Shown: positions 45,230-56,767 of the stretch, one piece after another
Numbering within the stretch: the stretch's first letter is position 1
Layout: the number at the start of each line of letters is the position of its first letter
Assembly (NCBI RefSeq): GCF_025024155.1
Contig: NW_026251726.1
Coordinates: forward strand, 248,001-312,000
DNA from: Gamsiella multidivaricata
Lineage: Eukaryota; Mortierellomycota; Mortierellomycetes; Mortierellales; Mortierellaceae
Reading direction: 5' to 3'
DNA: 64,000 bases
The notes under the pieces: generated by a model
Seen by the model: only the letters and a program-made list of their open reading frames with translations
Database searches by the model: none
What the model was told of the DNA's origin: nothing
Translations under genes and position numbers: made by a program

Positions 45230-48200
45230 TTATTGGAGGGTAACGTTGAAGAGTCGCACAGAGTGGTCGACTCCACAACTAGCAAGCTGTAATTTGCTCA
45301 ATGCGCCGTTCTCGTCCTTGGCCAGTCTCCAGGCTAATCCATTCACCATGCCAGCGTGCGTGAACTCGCGTGCTATCTCTCTCAAGAGGGTCCACTCTTC
45401 TGGTTTCTCTGCCAAACATCTGAACAGAAATATGCGGCCGTCTTCCAGTCCAACTGCAAGCACATGCTCCTTCTGTGTCTCCTCACGTCCAGGCATTGAG
45501 GGAGCGAATTCCACGGCAGTGACAGCCTCCGGCAGTTTGATGGTCGTCATGTTCGTCCATATGGATGTCTTCCAAATTTTGACAGTTTTATCGCGCGATC
45601 CCGTTGCAAAGAGGGTGTCGTCGTGGGACCAAGAGCAATCCCAAAGAATACGAGCATGGGCCTTGTTACTCACTATCAGTCTATACGGATTAGCAGCTAT
45701 TAGAAACATAATATTAAAAATAGAGAGTATCAATTAGTGGTGCGTACTTGCAGGTAGAACAGTATGCGGCAGAAAATCTCAGCTTTTTTGTGCATACCAT
45801 TGACGCGCTCATATACGCTCCAAAGACGATCTCTGGAGATACTCAACAGGTACTTGTCACTGTGCGAGAACTTAACCTTAGTGACCGTCAACGTATGCGA
45901 TACCAAGGGCGCTGGTGTCTGCTTCCATGAATGCGCATCAAACAATCGGACACCAGCCTGATCGGGCGTATGCGCCTTACATGCTGAAGCAACCCATTTA
46001 CCATCATGGGAGGCATCTACGCACATGAGCTCATATCCATGTCCAAACAGTTTCTCGACCTCAGGCCAGAGCGTATGCTGCAGCAGATGCTCCTCAAAAG
46101 GCGGGTGTGTCATGGTCTCGATCAACGACGTTGGTGTTGCGCCCGTGGAAACGAACGCCTGATCTGACAAATAGTCCTCTGATTCTTGTGCCTCAACCAT
46201 GGATGCGATATCGTTCTCAAACACAGCTTTGTTCGACAAGCCCAATGCTGGCAGATTCGCTCCAACAGGACGCGAGCTCACCTCCGCAAGGGCGGCGTCA
46301 TTTCCGGTAAGGTGCGCCAACGAGCGAACAAATGTCTGTGGAGCATCAAAAACACGGAGGACCTTTTCGTCCGATCCACTGACAAAAGTCCACTTATCGG
46401 AGAAAGCAATGCACTGGGCATCGTAACCATGAATCTGGGGTCTGGCGATCTCGTGCCACGTCGAGACATTTGCTCCTGATACCTCCTCTGTGTGCTTCCA
46501 GGGAGAGAACAAGCGTGCCGTCTGATCAAGCGAGACGGTGACCAGGTATGACTGTGTAGGGTCCCATGTCAGATCCTGAACCGAGGCGTAGTGTCCGCTT
46601 GCAGAGACCTGCGGCACCCAGCGATCTATCGAAACGCACCCCATAAAAAAAATCTGTCAGCTCATGTTCTCGATATAGCCTTGCAAAAAAAATTAGTAAC
46701 GAGCGACGAGGTATGTCCATATTACCTGTAGTCTCGTTGCCCTCGTTCTTCCAGATATGGAACGCGCCATTATATCCGTATGCCAGAATCCATCGTCCAT
46801 CTGGTCCAAACAATCCTCCATAGAAGCCAATAGTATTGCCACCAACCTCACCGACCTGAGTGCTGTTGATCCACACGCCTGTCGACTCGTCCGGCTTCCA
46901 AATCATCATACTTTTGTCGGTAGAGGCTGAAAGTAAACTCATAGGCTGATAATACTTGCCGTTCAATAACATAGGGGGCTGCCAGTTGATAGTATAAACC
47001 CAATCCTCATGTCCCAGTAACAATGCCTCAAAAATGACGGAGAAGCGTTTCGTTTCTGCCGAGTCTAGAGCGACGTCGATAATATGTGCCTTTGTACTGA
47101 GCTGTGTTCCTGACTTTGACATCTCCTCAAGGCTCTTTAGCATATCCTGGGTCAATGCGCCTTCAGATCCCGCCTTGACTGTATCGTCCTGCGATTCCTC
47201 GGATTTATCGACGGGAGATATCCTCCATAAACGAATGTATTTGTCCTGGGACCCAGAAGCAAGCAGCAAGTCGCCGTCCTGCAATGTATGATGATGCGAT
47301 GTGTTCTTACTGGTTTGGTGGCCTGTGTCTGACTCGTCCGTGGCGCCATCCTCCTTTGTGAATGTAGCAAAATCCAATGAGCGTACCCAGTTGTCATGTC
47401 CCTGCAAAGACAAGACTTTATCAAACTAGCGATGCGAAACAGACATGAGTCATTGCAAATGATCAGTAATTCAGTGGCGTACAGTCTAAATGGTGCTGCG
47501 GCAATTTGGCTATGAGGTAAAAAACACGGACCTGCTTCGCCTGAAATGCGTAAATGCTAATCCTGTTGTCAGTGCTGCCCACAGCCATGACCGGCACTGT
47601 GGTATTGGGGAAATAAGAAATAGCTATTGACTGAGCATATTTCTTCCCGACCTGTATTGTCTGTATACAGGCGACCTCGTCTAACAGATCGTGCAAAAAA
47701 GCAGGGTCATGATCCTGTTAATGCGCTGTTGATGTGAAAACGTTTTGAACCAGTCCACTACCTTAAGGCAAGAGTTGGGTTGAGAGCTGAGATCCATACC
47801 CTTGCTATTGTCGATTTCCACGCGCTCCCAGATCTTTATTGTGCCATCGCCTGACCCCGTTGCCAGCAGGTCCTTCTCGCCCTGGATCGATCTGGCTCTG
47901 ATGACACCAATGGTGATGACAGATCCTGTATGCCCTTCCAAAACGGCCGAGCATATCCACTTGTCGTCTCCATGTCGCTTCCAAATCCTGACAGTCTTGT
48001 CCGCCGATCCTGAGACGATCGCCACGTTCTTTTGTTCGAGTTCGTGGCCCCTGTTAATGAAAGCAACGCAGTTGACGCGGGCAGTGTGGCCCTGAAGAGT
48101 CGAGCGAACGCCTCTTCTTGCAGGGTCCTGTTCACAATAGAAGAGTGATTCGTGTGAGTACGCTATAGCAACGGAACCAGGTAAGGCCCGCTGGAGTGGT

Positions 48201-48342
48201 CGTCCTTACTTACCATAGGGTTATATAGTGCTACGGCATGGTGCGCTCCGAATGCAGCGAGCCCGTCGACACCCCAAGCTAGTGCCTGTGTAAGCCTATT
48301 GCATCCGACGCTGATGTATTCCAATGTGGCCTCCATGTTCAT
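45230..48342 (-). CDS. ELP2: Elongator complex subunit 2 (WD40 protein)
   Basis: Six exons on the minus strand: 48214-48342, 47762-48127, 47532-47714, 46726-47401, 45798-46625 and 45230-45672, in phase, about 874 residues. Two seven-bladed WD40 propellers; blade motifs include GSADKTVRIWK, ATGSGDGTIKIWE, LASGSQDKYIRLWR, SASTDKSMMIWK, VTVSLDQTARLF and TGSRDKTVKIWK. The Elp2-specific VSASGHYASVQDLTWDP segment after DRWVPQ and the KAHARILWDC segment near the end identify it. Elp2 is a core scaffold of Elongator, which makes the 5-carboxymethyl side chain on wobble uridine of tRNA. The start at 48342 (MNMEATLEYISVGCN) matches homologues; the frame is open further upstream. The gene is convergent with the kinesin, with 182 bp between stops. 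Confidence 0.95.
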
Positions 48343-50540
48343 GTGCACTTTCCCTGTAGGGATGAGTTGCTCGGTGGGTTGCATAAGGACAACAGAAGTG
48401 GGGTAGAGCCTCCTGCAGATTTGGCGCCCCCAAAATGAAAACAAAATGTATTGAGTGACCGTTTTCGATTTTTGAAAGGACCAGCAGAGGTGTTTTAGTG
48501 CGTCTCACCAAGTACGCCAAAATGAGGTTCGGTATCGTTGGGCGGCGTTCTCATAACAGTGCACTAAATGCGGAATGTCTTCGCTGCGATATGCTGGACA
48601 CTACTTCATTACGTTTATTCATAGGTGGGTAAGGTATATCTTGGATTTGCAGCAAACATTGAAGTGCCTCGTTGTATTCGTTACTCCTGTTCATCTTTCC
48701 CTGTATAATTATGAGGCTCTTCAGATTTCTCAACGTTCATGTCTCGTTTGTTATGTCAGCCAACTGTCTCGTGCGAACTTAATTGATTTCATACAGTTTC
48801 TTAGACTCGCTAGCGACCTCAGTTCGCTCTGAATTCGAAGTTCCAGCGGTTCCATTTGGGGCAATGGCTCCTCGTTTGAAAGAACACTGATATCAAGTAA
48901 CTCCAACAGCATCAGCTTCGCAAGCTGCTGGAGGGTCTTCGATTAAAAGCCATACTTTCTTTCGTTGGTCAAAATGGAACGAGGAAATATTTTAATCGAA
49001 CGGCATACCTATGGTCTGCCTTCGCCAATGCCCTTGGTAAATACACTCTTGCTCACGAAGCTTTAACCGAGAACAGGAACAACATCTCGAAACAGGGTGC
49101 GTTGACCCTAATCCCCTGATCGCGCCAAAATAGTGTCGTAATGCCTGGAACATACAACGTTCGGACCCACTACAAGGAACCGAAAGACGTGACATTCGTT
49201 ATTGTGCATCAATAATCCTGGTAACATCTTTGTCGTACAGAAGGAGCAGCTCGAAATTCGGTGGAGACTGCGTGACAAAAGCCTCGACAACGCGTCCATG
49301 GTGAAGGTCAATGTAGCTTCAATATACAATGTCACGTTCTCCAGCAAAGGGCTATCCCTGGTAATATTAAATTAATGCTTCAGGATGATTTTCTAAGAAT
49401 TAAACATAACAAGCTTCCGAGTGTGTGGAGGCGCCCATCGATCATAGTGTTCTTTATCTGACCGTTGTCCTGCCCAGCTCGAGGTTTCCTTGTCGAATGC
49501 ACAAATTCCGAACACATCCGCGTCTTGCTCTTCGATGATCGGCCCGAAGTATTAGCTCCTCAAGATCGAGTGGCTCTGAGATCGTTCTTCATATGATTAT
49601 TGAAAATGCGATTGCACTTGAGCTCTAGCTTGATGTTCGGCGGGTTGAGCGAAAGGAAGATCCTGACGTTCTTGTTCGTGTGGCGATGAATTAAAGAGCC
49701 ACTCTCACCTTTAGCTCGCATCGTTATATTCAATGAAAACTTCTTTCTATAGAGAAGGGCGAATGTCTCAGGCCAGGTATTCGGCAATGGGCAATTATGA
49801 TCAGAATAATGAGCCGCATGTGTTCTAGTTTCGCTATGCCTGCATCATAAGTTATCGTGGGATTATGGGCACTGTGAAATGGAATCTTGGGCCCGCAGCG
49901 CGTAGTGATAAGCTGGCACCTTCGACCAAATAAAGCGAAACTAAATCGCTGCAAAGCTACTTGATGTGGCCAATGCGACGATGTCTCACGCAGCAATAAA
50001 ACAACCTTCCTAAACAAACAGATCATCAGACAAAGGAATATTTCGTTTACTGCAGACTTATTTCGACGTTCGCGCCACAAATGGTTGAAGTTCTGCATCG
50101 AAACGTGTGAATAACATATGTGCCTAAGTGCGCACCAACGGGTTGAATGGTTACGACACTACGGTTGTTCAAAAGGAACTGTGACCTTGGCGGTTGGAAG
50201 CGTTAGAAAGGATATCCTCTTTCTAATAGGTATATCAAGCACGCCCAGCTGCATGTCAATACACAGCATTTGAAAGGATGCACATTGCAGCCATTTTGCA
50301 GACGAAGCACATATATGTAAATGAATACGAAGGTAAAAATGCAAATGCAGTAGGCCTATCGTCTTTTAGCAATTCCGTGTAGGCATGTGGGCATGGACAT
50401 GGGGAGCATCTTTTTAGATGCGAAGGGCGACAGCAGTTTCTGTCGTCAGCGGCATCATCCCCTTTCTCTGTTTCTTCTGAAGGTCGTAAACCGCAATGGC
50501 ATGTAAACAAGGTTTGGGCTTGGATTTCTGAGAAATTGCC
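48343..50540. other. Gene-poor region with degenerate coding-like fragments
   Basis: No intact gene is supported. Two stretches read like eroded protein. On + about 49200-49370 (NPGNIFVVQKEQLEIRWRLR... to FSSKGLSL) and on - 49560-49787 (PNTWPETFALLYRKKFSLNI... to NIKLELKCNRIF), each is bounded by stops. They could be relics of one secreted or surface-protein family in opposite orientation, but the similarity is too weak to claim. This marks the start of the repeat-rich right part of the window. Confidence 0.4.
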
Positions 50541-50542
50541 GC

Positions 50543-51680
50543 GACTGCAGATTTCTCGTATGGTTACACGAATAAGGAAAAAATAAAGTGCTGCTGAGTG
50601 TGCGCATAAACACGGAGAGAGACGCGTGTGCCGTTGGTGACAGTCCTTTCTGCCACTCCCAGTGCTGCTATTCGCAGCTACGACGTGTGCCCCACTTGGT
50701 GGTGTGGTCTGTAACAGGCTGGTTTTCTTAAGGAGTAGATGCAGCACAGCCGTATGTGAGCACTTGATGAAATAAGAAAAAAGCTGGAGAGGGTGCAGCC
50801 AGCAGTGGTTATGCCGGAATAGATAGTTTGATCCGAGTCCAACATATTCACGGTATATTGTCTTTAGGGACTATTATATGCCCGCATACTGCTGCAAAAG
50901 AATAGTATTGCTATATGTGACCCATATGATCATCGCCGCTGTAGCCGCTTTTTCCTTGTTTCACTCGTCCTCTTTCCTTGCTGCTTGTTCCTGTGTCTTT
51001 GTGCCTCTTTATCCTTGTACACTCCCAGGTACATCATTGGTTGCTTCAGTAGACGTGCTGACTGCACTCACAAAAGACACTTTTGTGGTGGCACTACTTT
51101 TGCCATGTCTTTTCTGTCTATTGCTTTCTTTCTATTCCATGCTTGCATGCTCATCAAAGGAGACCTCTCTTCCTCTCTTCCTCCCATTCTCTCATCCTTA
51201 CTCCCTCACTCCCTCACTCCCTCTCTGTGCTCCTTTGCAGCCAAGTCCAGGCTATCTTACCGCTAAAGTATATTTCATGTCCCGATAGGTCACCGGTCAG
51301 ATGTATTTTGCCACCATTATCTCCTTGCTTGTCTCTGTCCACTGTCTCCGTGCTGTCTATCGCCCACTATCTCTTTTTCTTTTTTCTTTCATGTGAAAGA
51401 CCCGAAGAGACTATACCGATAGGAGGCTGCTCGAAGACACTCTCTTCGCTGCTATCTGCAGCGATGACGTTTACCGCCTGTCGAGGAGGGAGTGTCTATC
51501 GAGGAGTATGAAGCCCTCCTCTTTTTCTCTCTCTTCTCTCCTCTCTCTTCTCTCTCCTCTTCCTCATCTTCTCTCGTCCGATCTTCAAGGTAAGCTCTTC
51601 TTCTTCCTTCTTCTCCACCTTTACCCCTGCTGTAGTTGATTCCACTTTCACTCTCAGTCCTTCATTTCCGCACTCGTTGT
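50543..51680 (+). repeat. Direct duplication block, copy A
   Basis: The segment beginning CGACTGCAGATTTCTCGT recurs at 56768 in the same orientation. From about 50660 to 51230 the copies are almost base-for-base identical (constant offset 6237). They then drift apart through small indels in CT-rich DNA until about 51680 (copy B about 57960). The block ends inside the first intron of the five-exon gene described separately. It therefore carries a presumed promoter, leader and first coding exon. Confidence 0.88.
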
Positions 51681-52534
51681 ATCTCTCTCTCTCTCTCTCC
51701 CATTCTCCTTCCCCTTCAACTACTTCTTTGTTTGCTTCTATCTTCTACTCTGCTTTTGCTTTTGCTTTTGCTTCTGCGTCTGATCCTGCTTCTGCGCCTG
51801 CTTCTGTGTCTCCTTCTCCTTCTCCCTTCCCTTCTCCTGCTCCACCTCTTCTTTTATCTACTTCTCTCGCTATTGTTAGGTGCCTGGTCTCCTCTTCCAA
51901 GAGACAACCATTCAAGAGCTGCAGACCTGTGGCAGTCGATTGATGCTCAGGCGTCCCCCTGCCACGGATGGGATCTCGAGGTAAGTGGAATCATGAGTTT
52001 GTCTTGCAGCTGCCTATCGTATTTGGTAAAAACTGGCTTGTGATCATACACCTCCTTTCAGTTGATTTTGTGCGCAGACTATCTGACCAACGCTTGAAGG
52101 CCAGCCAAGGCTCGTTTCTATTTATTCCTGCGGAGCTGCGTTCCTTCTTTGGCATGATGAACAGCTCTGTTCCTAAGGCATCTCCAGATCACCAGCGGAC
52201 ATTGAGGCTGTCTGGAGCATATGGGGGTCAGCTTCAGCTCTATCTTTTTCCTCATCGACGACAGCAAGCAAAGGAGCAAATAGGTAAGCAATCATGTCAA
52301 AGCAGTGTAAGTGAAGACGTGCCCACCATTTCCTTCTCGATCTTTACGCCTATCCGCTTTATTTTCGCGCACGCCACTCCACTTCGCGCATACATTTCAA
52401 CCACACACACACACATACACAAATACACACATATACACAAGCACACACATATGTTTTCTGAAGGGGTAGCAACGGCAGATCACGTCCATGTTCGTGCACC
52501 CTGGGCAATGACAAGGCCACGCCATGTTAGCTAA
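51508..52534 (+). CDS. Unrecognised five-exon gene next to the satellite array
   Basis: A splice chain with only GT-AG junctions and conserved phase: 51508-51589, 51880-51980, 52010-52025 (a 16-nt micro-exon), 52062-52283 and 52479-52534 (stop TAA), 158 residues. Exon 1 encodes a short hydrophobic leader (MKPSSFSLSSLLSLLSPLP), signal-peptide-like though CT-rich. The body reads GAWSPLPRDNHSRAADLWQS, CHGWDLELPIVFVDFVRRLS, GSFLFIPAELRSFFGMMNSS, then a basic segment LFPHRRQQAKEQI and a short tail. I recognise no family. Support: five consecutive in-frame junctions, and exon 1 of copy B differs by a 6-base indel that keeps frame. Against: the last exon is weak, and the array starts 13 bp after the stop, so the original 3' end may have been lost. 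It may be lineage-specific or a transposon-borne gene. Confidence 0.5.
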
Positions 52535-52547
52535 GAGTCTGACCACG

Positions 52548-53140
52548 CCGTGGCTACATGGCAGACAAATCCTGGGAAACATTGAGACGTAAAGGGGTTT
52601 TGTGTACTACAGGATGCAGACATCAGGGGCCGTGGCTACACGGCAGACAAGTCCTAGGAAACAATGAGACGTAAAGGGACTTTGTGCTATATTCACGCCA
52701 CGGAATCGCGGCAGACAAGCCCTGGGAAACATTGAGACATAAAGGGGCTTTGTGCATTACAGGATGCAGACATCAGGAGCCGTGGCTACACGGCAGACAA
52801 GTCCTAGGAAACAATGAGACGTAAAGGGACTTTGTGCTATATTCACGCCACGGAATCGCGGCAGACAAGCCCTGGGAAACATTGAGACATAAAGGGGCTT
52901 TGTGCATTACAGGATGCAGACATCAGGAGCCGTGGCTACACGGCAGACAAGTCCTAGGAAACAATGAGACGTAAAGGGACTTTGTGCTATATTCACGCCA
53001 CGGAATCGCGGCAGACAAGCCCTGGGAAACATTGAGACATAAAGGGGCTTTGTGCATTACAGGATGCAGACATCAGGAGCCGTGGCTACACGGCAGACAA
53101 GTCCTAGGAAACAATGAGACGCAAAGGGACTTTGTGTACA
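52548..53140 (+). repeat. 150-bp satellite, four copies of an 82+68 bp dimer
   Basis: GGCAGACAA anchors recur at about 52560, 52643, 52710, 52792, 52860, 52942, 53010 and 53092, giving alternating spacings of 82 and 67-68 bp and an exact 150-bp period. The middle copies are nearly identical; the outer ones have point changes. Each half-unit carries a GAAACAnTGAGAC(G/A)(T/C)AAAGG core. Because 150 is divisible by 3, a frame can persist, but in-frame TAA and TAG codons occur in most copies, so it is not coding as it stands. Confidence 0.93.
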
Positions 53141-53458
53141 CCACCACGGGCCATTTGCTCAACGCTCTTGCGTATGACAAGCAGCGCTGGCATCCTTCGG
53201 TTCCGAGAGCAAAATAGCTCGATCAGATATAGTCTATCTGACCTAGCTGACATCCCCCTTTTCAACTTCAATATATATATTTTTTCAACCTCAATAAAGA
53301 CCTTTCTGCTTCTTGTTCCAATCCAAGAAAAAAAAAAAAGAAAAAAAAAGGCTTTAATGTGATAATATGAAAATGAACGCGATCATAGTAAATGGCAAAG
53401 TGATGTGGATTATGTAGGGACAAGGTAACGCCGATAAAGTAGTACCAAAGCAGCACCC

Positions 53459-53475
53459 AAAAAAAAAAAAAAAAA

Positions 53476-53514
<39 letters not shown>

Positions 53515-53516
53515 TT
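53459..53516 (+). repeat. Poly-A followed by (TAA)n tract
   Basis: About 19 A then about 12 TAA units. Such a tail is typical of the 3' end of a non-LTR retroposon, but no element body or target duplication could be defined for it. A second A-rich run lies at about 53327-53350. Confidence 0.75.
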
Positions 53517-53524
53517 AATAACCA

Positions 53525-54174
53525 GGCACTATCGTATACATCTATTGGGAGGTCAAGGATTTATACCAAGGATTAATACCAATGAGACTCATTGAGGCCT
53601 GGAAACAGCTATTTACCACCACCAAGTGGATTGCAACGATCATGGTGACAAAATTCGCGAGCAGGATCGAGCTCGGCAGGACTAAGATATGGAGCAAACG
53701 GTGCGAGGACACTGTCGCCTGGGAAAAGTCAGTTGGAATCACCTTCATGAGCAAACGCGCCGGAAGACGCCGAGGTGTTCGGGAACACCAACGTAGTGTT
53801 GGTGGTTTCCCTGATTTGAAAGAGGGACGGTTACTTGCAGCGGAAATCCAGGAAGGTAGACGGACTGCGGATTACAGGGTACCACAGGATTGCTTAGGAC
53901 GAGGAAAGTTGGACATAATGGAGAGTTTATTCGGTTTAAAAACAACTCTATGAACATTGGATCTTGGCTAAGTAGACGTGTATCGCGCAACAGGTCACGT
54001 AGGAGTTAGGTTAGGCTAACCATGCGATATGAGCTATGAAGCTAAGACGCCTCAAGCCAACACAATTGGTCTAGTCTTTAAGGCCTTTGCGGACCATGCG
54101 TCTCGCGCTCATGTGGATTTATGTTAATAAAAAATAAAAAAATAAATAAATAAAAGGCATTATCGTATACATCT
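53525..54174 (+). mobile_element. 5'-truncated LINE-type retroposon with 19-bp target-site duplication
   Basis: A 612-bp body (53544-54155) lies between two copies of GGCAYTATCGTATACATCT (53525-53543 and 54156-54174; one C/T mismatch in 19). The body ends in an AATAAA-like A-rich tail directly before the second copy, the signature of target-primed reverse transcription. It carries a frame at 53582-53953 with residues such as IWSKRCEDTVAWEKSVGI and FMSKRAGRRRG. These resemble the C-terminal end of LINE reverse-transcriptase polyproteins in early-diverging fungi (recalled resemblance, not tested). There is no RT core, so it is a dead 3' fragment. Confidence 0.75.
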
Positions 54175-54189
54175 CGCTTTTTACACAAT

Positions 54190-55094
54190 CCAGGTCTCTT
54201 TGGCCCAGTATCGGGCATTTTGTTGACCAGCATTAGTCGCGGTTACACAGATCTCGCCGCAGCACTCATCGTGGTCGGATTGGATGCAGAGGAATTGCAA
54301 GTATGGAAGGAGGTCGACGGGATCTTCACTGCTGATCCCTGCATGGTTAAAAACGCAACATCATCACACCCGAGGAAGCCTCCGAGTTGACGTGCTACAG
54401 ATCCGAAGTCATTCATCCCTTTACGATGGAACAGATCATCCACGCCCAGACTCCTATTCGTATCAAGAACGTTATGAGCCCCATGGGTCCAGGGATGGTC
54501 ATCTCTCCGGATAATGCCTCGAGAGTATCGACGCCGGATGGACGCATGGCTCCTCCTCCGTTGCCGAAGGTCTTGCTAGAGAACGGATATCAATTGAACC
54601 TGTCAAGGCGGCACCCTACAGCGGTGACGATCAAGGATAATGTGTGGGTCCTCAACGTGCACTCGAACCATAAATCGGTCTCGCATGGGTTTTTTGCACA
54701 GATATTTGGGGCTTTGGACACGCATGGGATTGTGATCGATTTGGTTTCGACCTCGGAAGTGCATGTTTCGATGGCGTTGGGTGCGAATGTGAACGAGAAG
54801 GCGATAGGGAAGGCGATGCTGCAGCTGAGGAGCATCGGTACCGTGGATGTGACGCAGAACATGGCGATGTTGTCGCTGGTCGACAAGCAGATGAAGAACA
54901 TGGTCGATATCTCGGAGAGGATGTTCTCGACGCTCGTGAAGGCCGGGATCAACTTGGAGATGATCTCGCAAGGCGCGTCCGAGATTAATATCTCCTGTGT
55001 CATCCTGAAGAGACAGGCACTTCAGGCGATGAATGTGATCTATGAGGAACTATTGGATAATTTGGGGAGAGAAGCCGAGTCCCAGTACTTTTAG
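54190..55094 (+). pseudogene. Aspartate kinase 3' remnant (Hom3-like), 5' truncated and frameshifted
   Basis: It begins at an AG acceptor-like site with GLFGPVSGILLTSISRGYTD, the middle of the aspartokinase catalytic domain, so the whole N-terminal half with the KFGGTS motif is missing. It continues through VWKEVDGIFTADP and is then broken by a small deletion and frameshift near 54345-54365. From there EEASELTCYRSEVIHPFTME, PIRIKNVMSPMGPGM and both ACT-domain segments (VLNVHSNHKSVSHGFFAQIF, DLVSTSEVHVSMAL, INLEMISQGASEINIS) run to a normal stop at 55092-55094. The ACT half (54387-55094) is one intact frame. Aspartate kinase makes the first committed step to Thr, Met and Ile; this copy cannot. 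The LINE insertion lies immediately upstream of the truncation. Confidence 0.88.
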
Positions 55095-55639
55095 GACCAA
55101 GGCAACTGGCTTGTGAATAAAAAGCGGACGTATTTATGGTTTTTTTTCTTCTTTCTCTTTTTTTTCTTTCTTTCTTTTAATATGGGCTGCTGAAGCGGCG
55201 CATTTAAACTGCATCATCATCAATTAACATTAAGCATAGACTCGTGATGAATCAGCGTAGGTTTGTAGCTTCTTTGATGGTATGGAAAGAGGAGGAAGTG
55301 AAGATCCAAACAAAGCGGAATCTTATGTTGTTGGGAAATCAATCCGAATCAGTGAATGGGACACTGCGAGACGAATAGGGTTTGCTCCCGTATGGCTGTG
55401 TCCGAAAGAGTAAAGAGTTTGGGCGGAGCTGTATCTGTGCGTTCTGGAGGCCCCCTCTATGTTCTCTCTGTGGATTTACAGGACACTGCGGCTGCAGGCG
55501 ACAGAGAGACTGTATCATGTGTTCGTGCGGTTTATTCTTGAAAGATGAGTGTCCATATGAACTGGAGGCATGGGTTGAAAGCACTTTCTTCAAGACATTT
55601 TGGACCGAGCACCGAGGCTGTCTTTAAGAAGCAAGATCT
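55095..55639. other. Intergenic region
   Basis: T-rich stretch at 55140-55180 (possible 3' processing of the aspartokinase remnant) followed by about 450 bp with no supported gene. The minus-strand frames here may be the decayed 3' part of the F-box relic. Confidence 0.4.
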
Positions 55640-56374
55640 TTCTCGACTATTGTTTGATGAGCATCATCCTCATCGGGCTAAAATCGCCCGCATCGAAGAT
55701 GATTTATTTGATTGGCCTTTTCATTTTGGACACTGCTCTGGCATTGAACCAGACAATGGTCCGCAGACGAATTTTCTGCACAAAAGTCCATGCCTCCCAG
55801 AACACCCCGGTATCTCCCTTCAGAATCTCGATCGAAAAGAGTTCGAGGTGCGGCCAACACTGCCCACCATCCGGTATCTCTGACTCTCTCTCCTTTGCCC
55901 ACACTTCCAGCCCTGCAGTAGTCATATGGATGTGACGAGTTCAACCCATGCAGCGTCACGATGCTCCATGGATAGGCTATCCTTGATGATTCGTTCCCGA
56001 ATGCCAGAGTAAGGCGTGAGCAGCAGGGCCACAGTCGGTAGAGCTTTCTGAACCTGTCGGTGTTCCATCCGTATCAAATTAAAAGTCTAGTGGAGTTCAT
56101 GTGGAACAATACGTCTAGCGACCTGGAATCATTCCCTGCAAACCAGGCAAACGACGGCGCGGAGGAGATAGTGATTGAGGAGCGAGAATATGGCCTCGAG
56201 GATTTCGGGGATAGCGAGGGTGGCTGCGAGGGTCGAGGATATGATGGGGGCACCTTTTTTGGGAGAGAAGAAGCGGTCTAACAGAGAAGATAGCAACAAT
56301 GATCGTGATGAAAGCAGACCTTGCATGTCCTTATAGGAGGGGTTTACGGATTTGTGCTTGTTATGGAATGGCAA
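55640..56374 (-). pseudogene. Broken F-box/LRR-type gene
   Basis: Minus strand. An F-box reads ATLAIPEILEAIFSLLNHYL then LRAVVCLVCRE (about 56134-56250). It is followed by TGA at 56129-56131 and, 13 codons on, TAG at 56087-56089. Both occupy positions where Trp is expected (LVCREW and PHELHW are standard after this F-box type), so both are TGG mutated to stop. The frame then continues (MEHRQVQKALPTVALLL, GIRERIIKDSLSMEHRDAAW) to a further stop and frameshift. It resumes in another frame with CWPHLELFSIEIL and FVQKIRLRTIVWF, resembling leucine-rich repeats. F-box proteins are SCF ubiquitin-ligase adaptors; large decaying families are common in early-diverging fungi. Confidence 0.65.
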
Positions 56375-56767
56375 TGAATGATGAAAGATGAGCGAAGAGT
56401 GGAATGAAGAATGAGCTGAAGGAAGGAGAGATCACAAGAGATTAGGCGCAGATATTTGAGCGCGCGCGCGTTTCAACTTTAATTGGTGGCAATCTGCGGA
56501 GGACCCTTCTTGATACGAGGGAACAGGCCCAGCGCCAGATCACACAAAGTTCGGCTGCACTATGTCGATACAGAACACCCAAAGTCGATCTACAGAGCGT
56601 ATTTGTTACCATGCCATAGACGAAGCATATGTGATGGTGATGAATATGCGGATACAACAAGTCTGTCGTTCTTCGACGATTGCCTGCGGACATGGCCCTC
56701 AGCTGCTACAAAGCAGCTAGGATTTTAGGGGGCATAGCGAAATTATGGACTGCGCCCATTTTTACCA
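56375..56767. other. Intergenic region before duplication copy B
   Basis: About 390 bp with a short GCGCGCGCG run at 56460. No gene is seen. Confidence 0.45.

Noticed and set aside
50878..51288. Hydrophobic 136-residue frame identical in both duplication copies (50878 and 57115)
   Set aside because: Identity reflects recent DNA duplication; the frame is driven by CT-rich sequence (Leu, Ser, Pro, Phe) and ends in a leader-like region with no motif.
52548..53140. Evenly spaced repeats as a possible CRISPR array
   Set aside because: There are no unique spacers between repeats; units are contiguous 82/68-bp tandem copies in a fungal contig.
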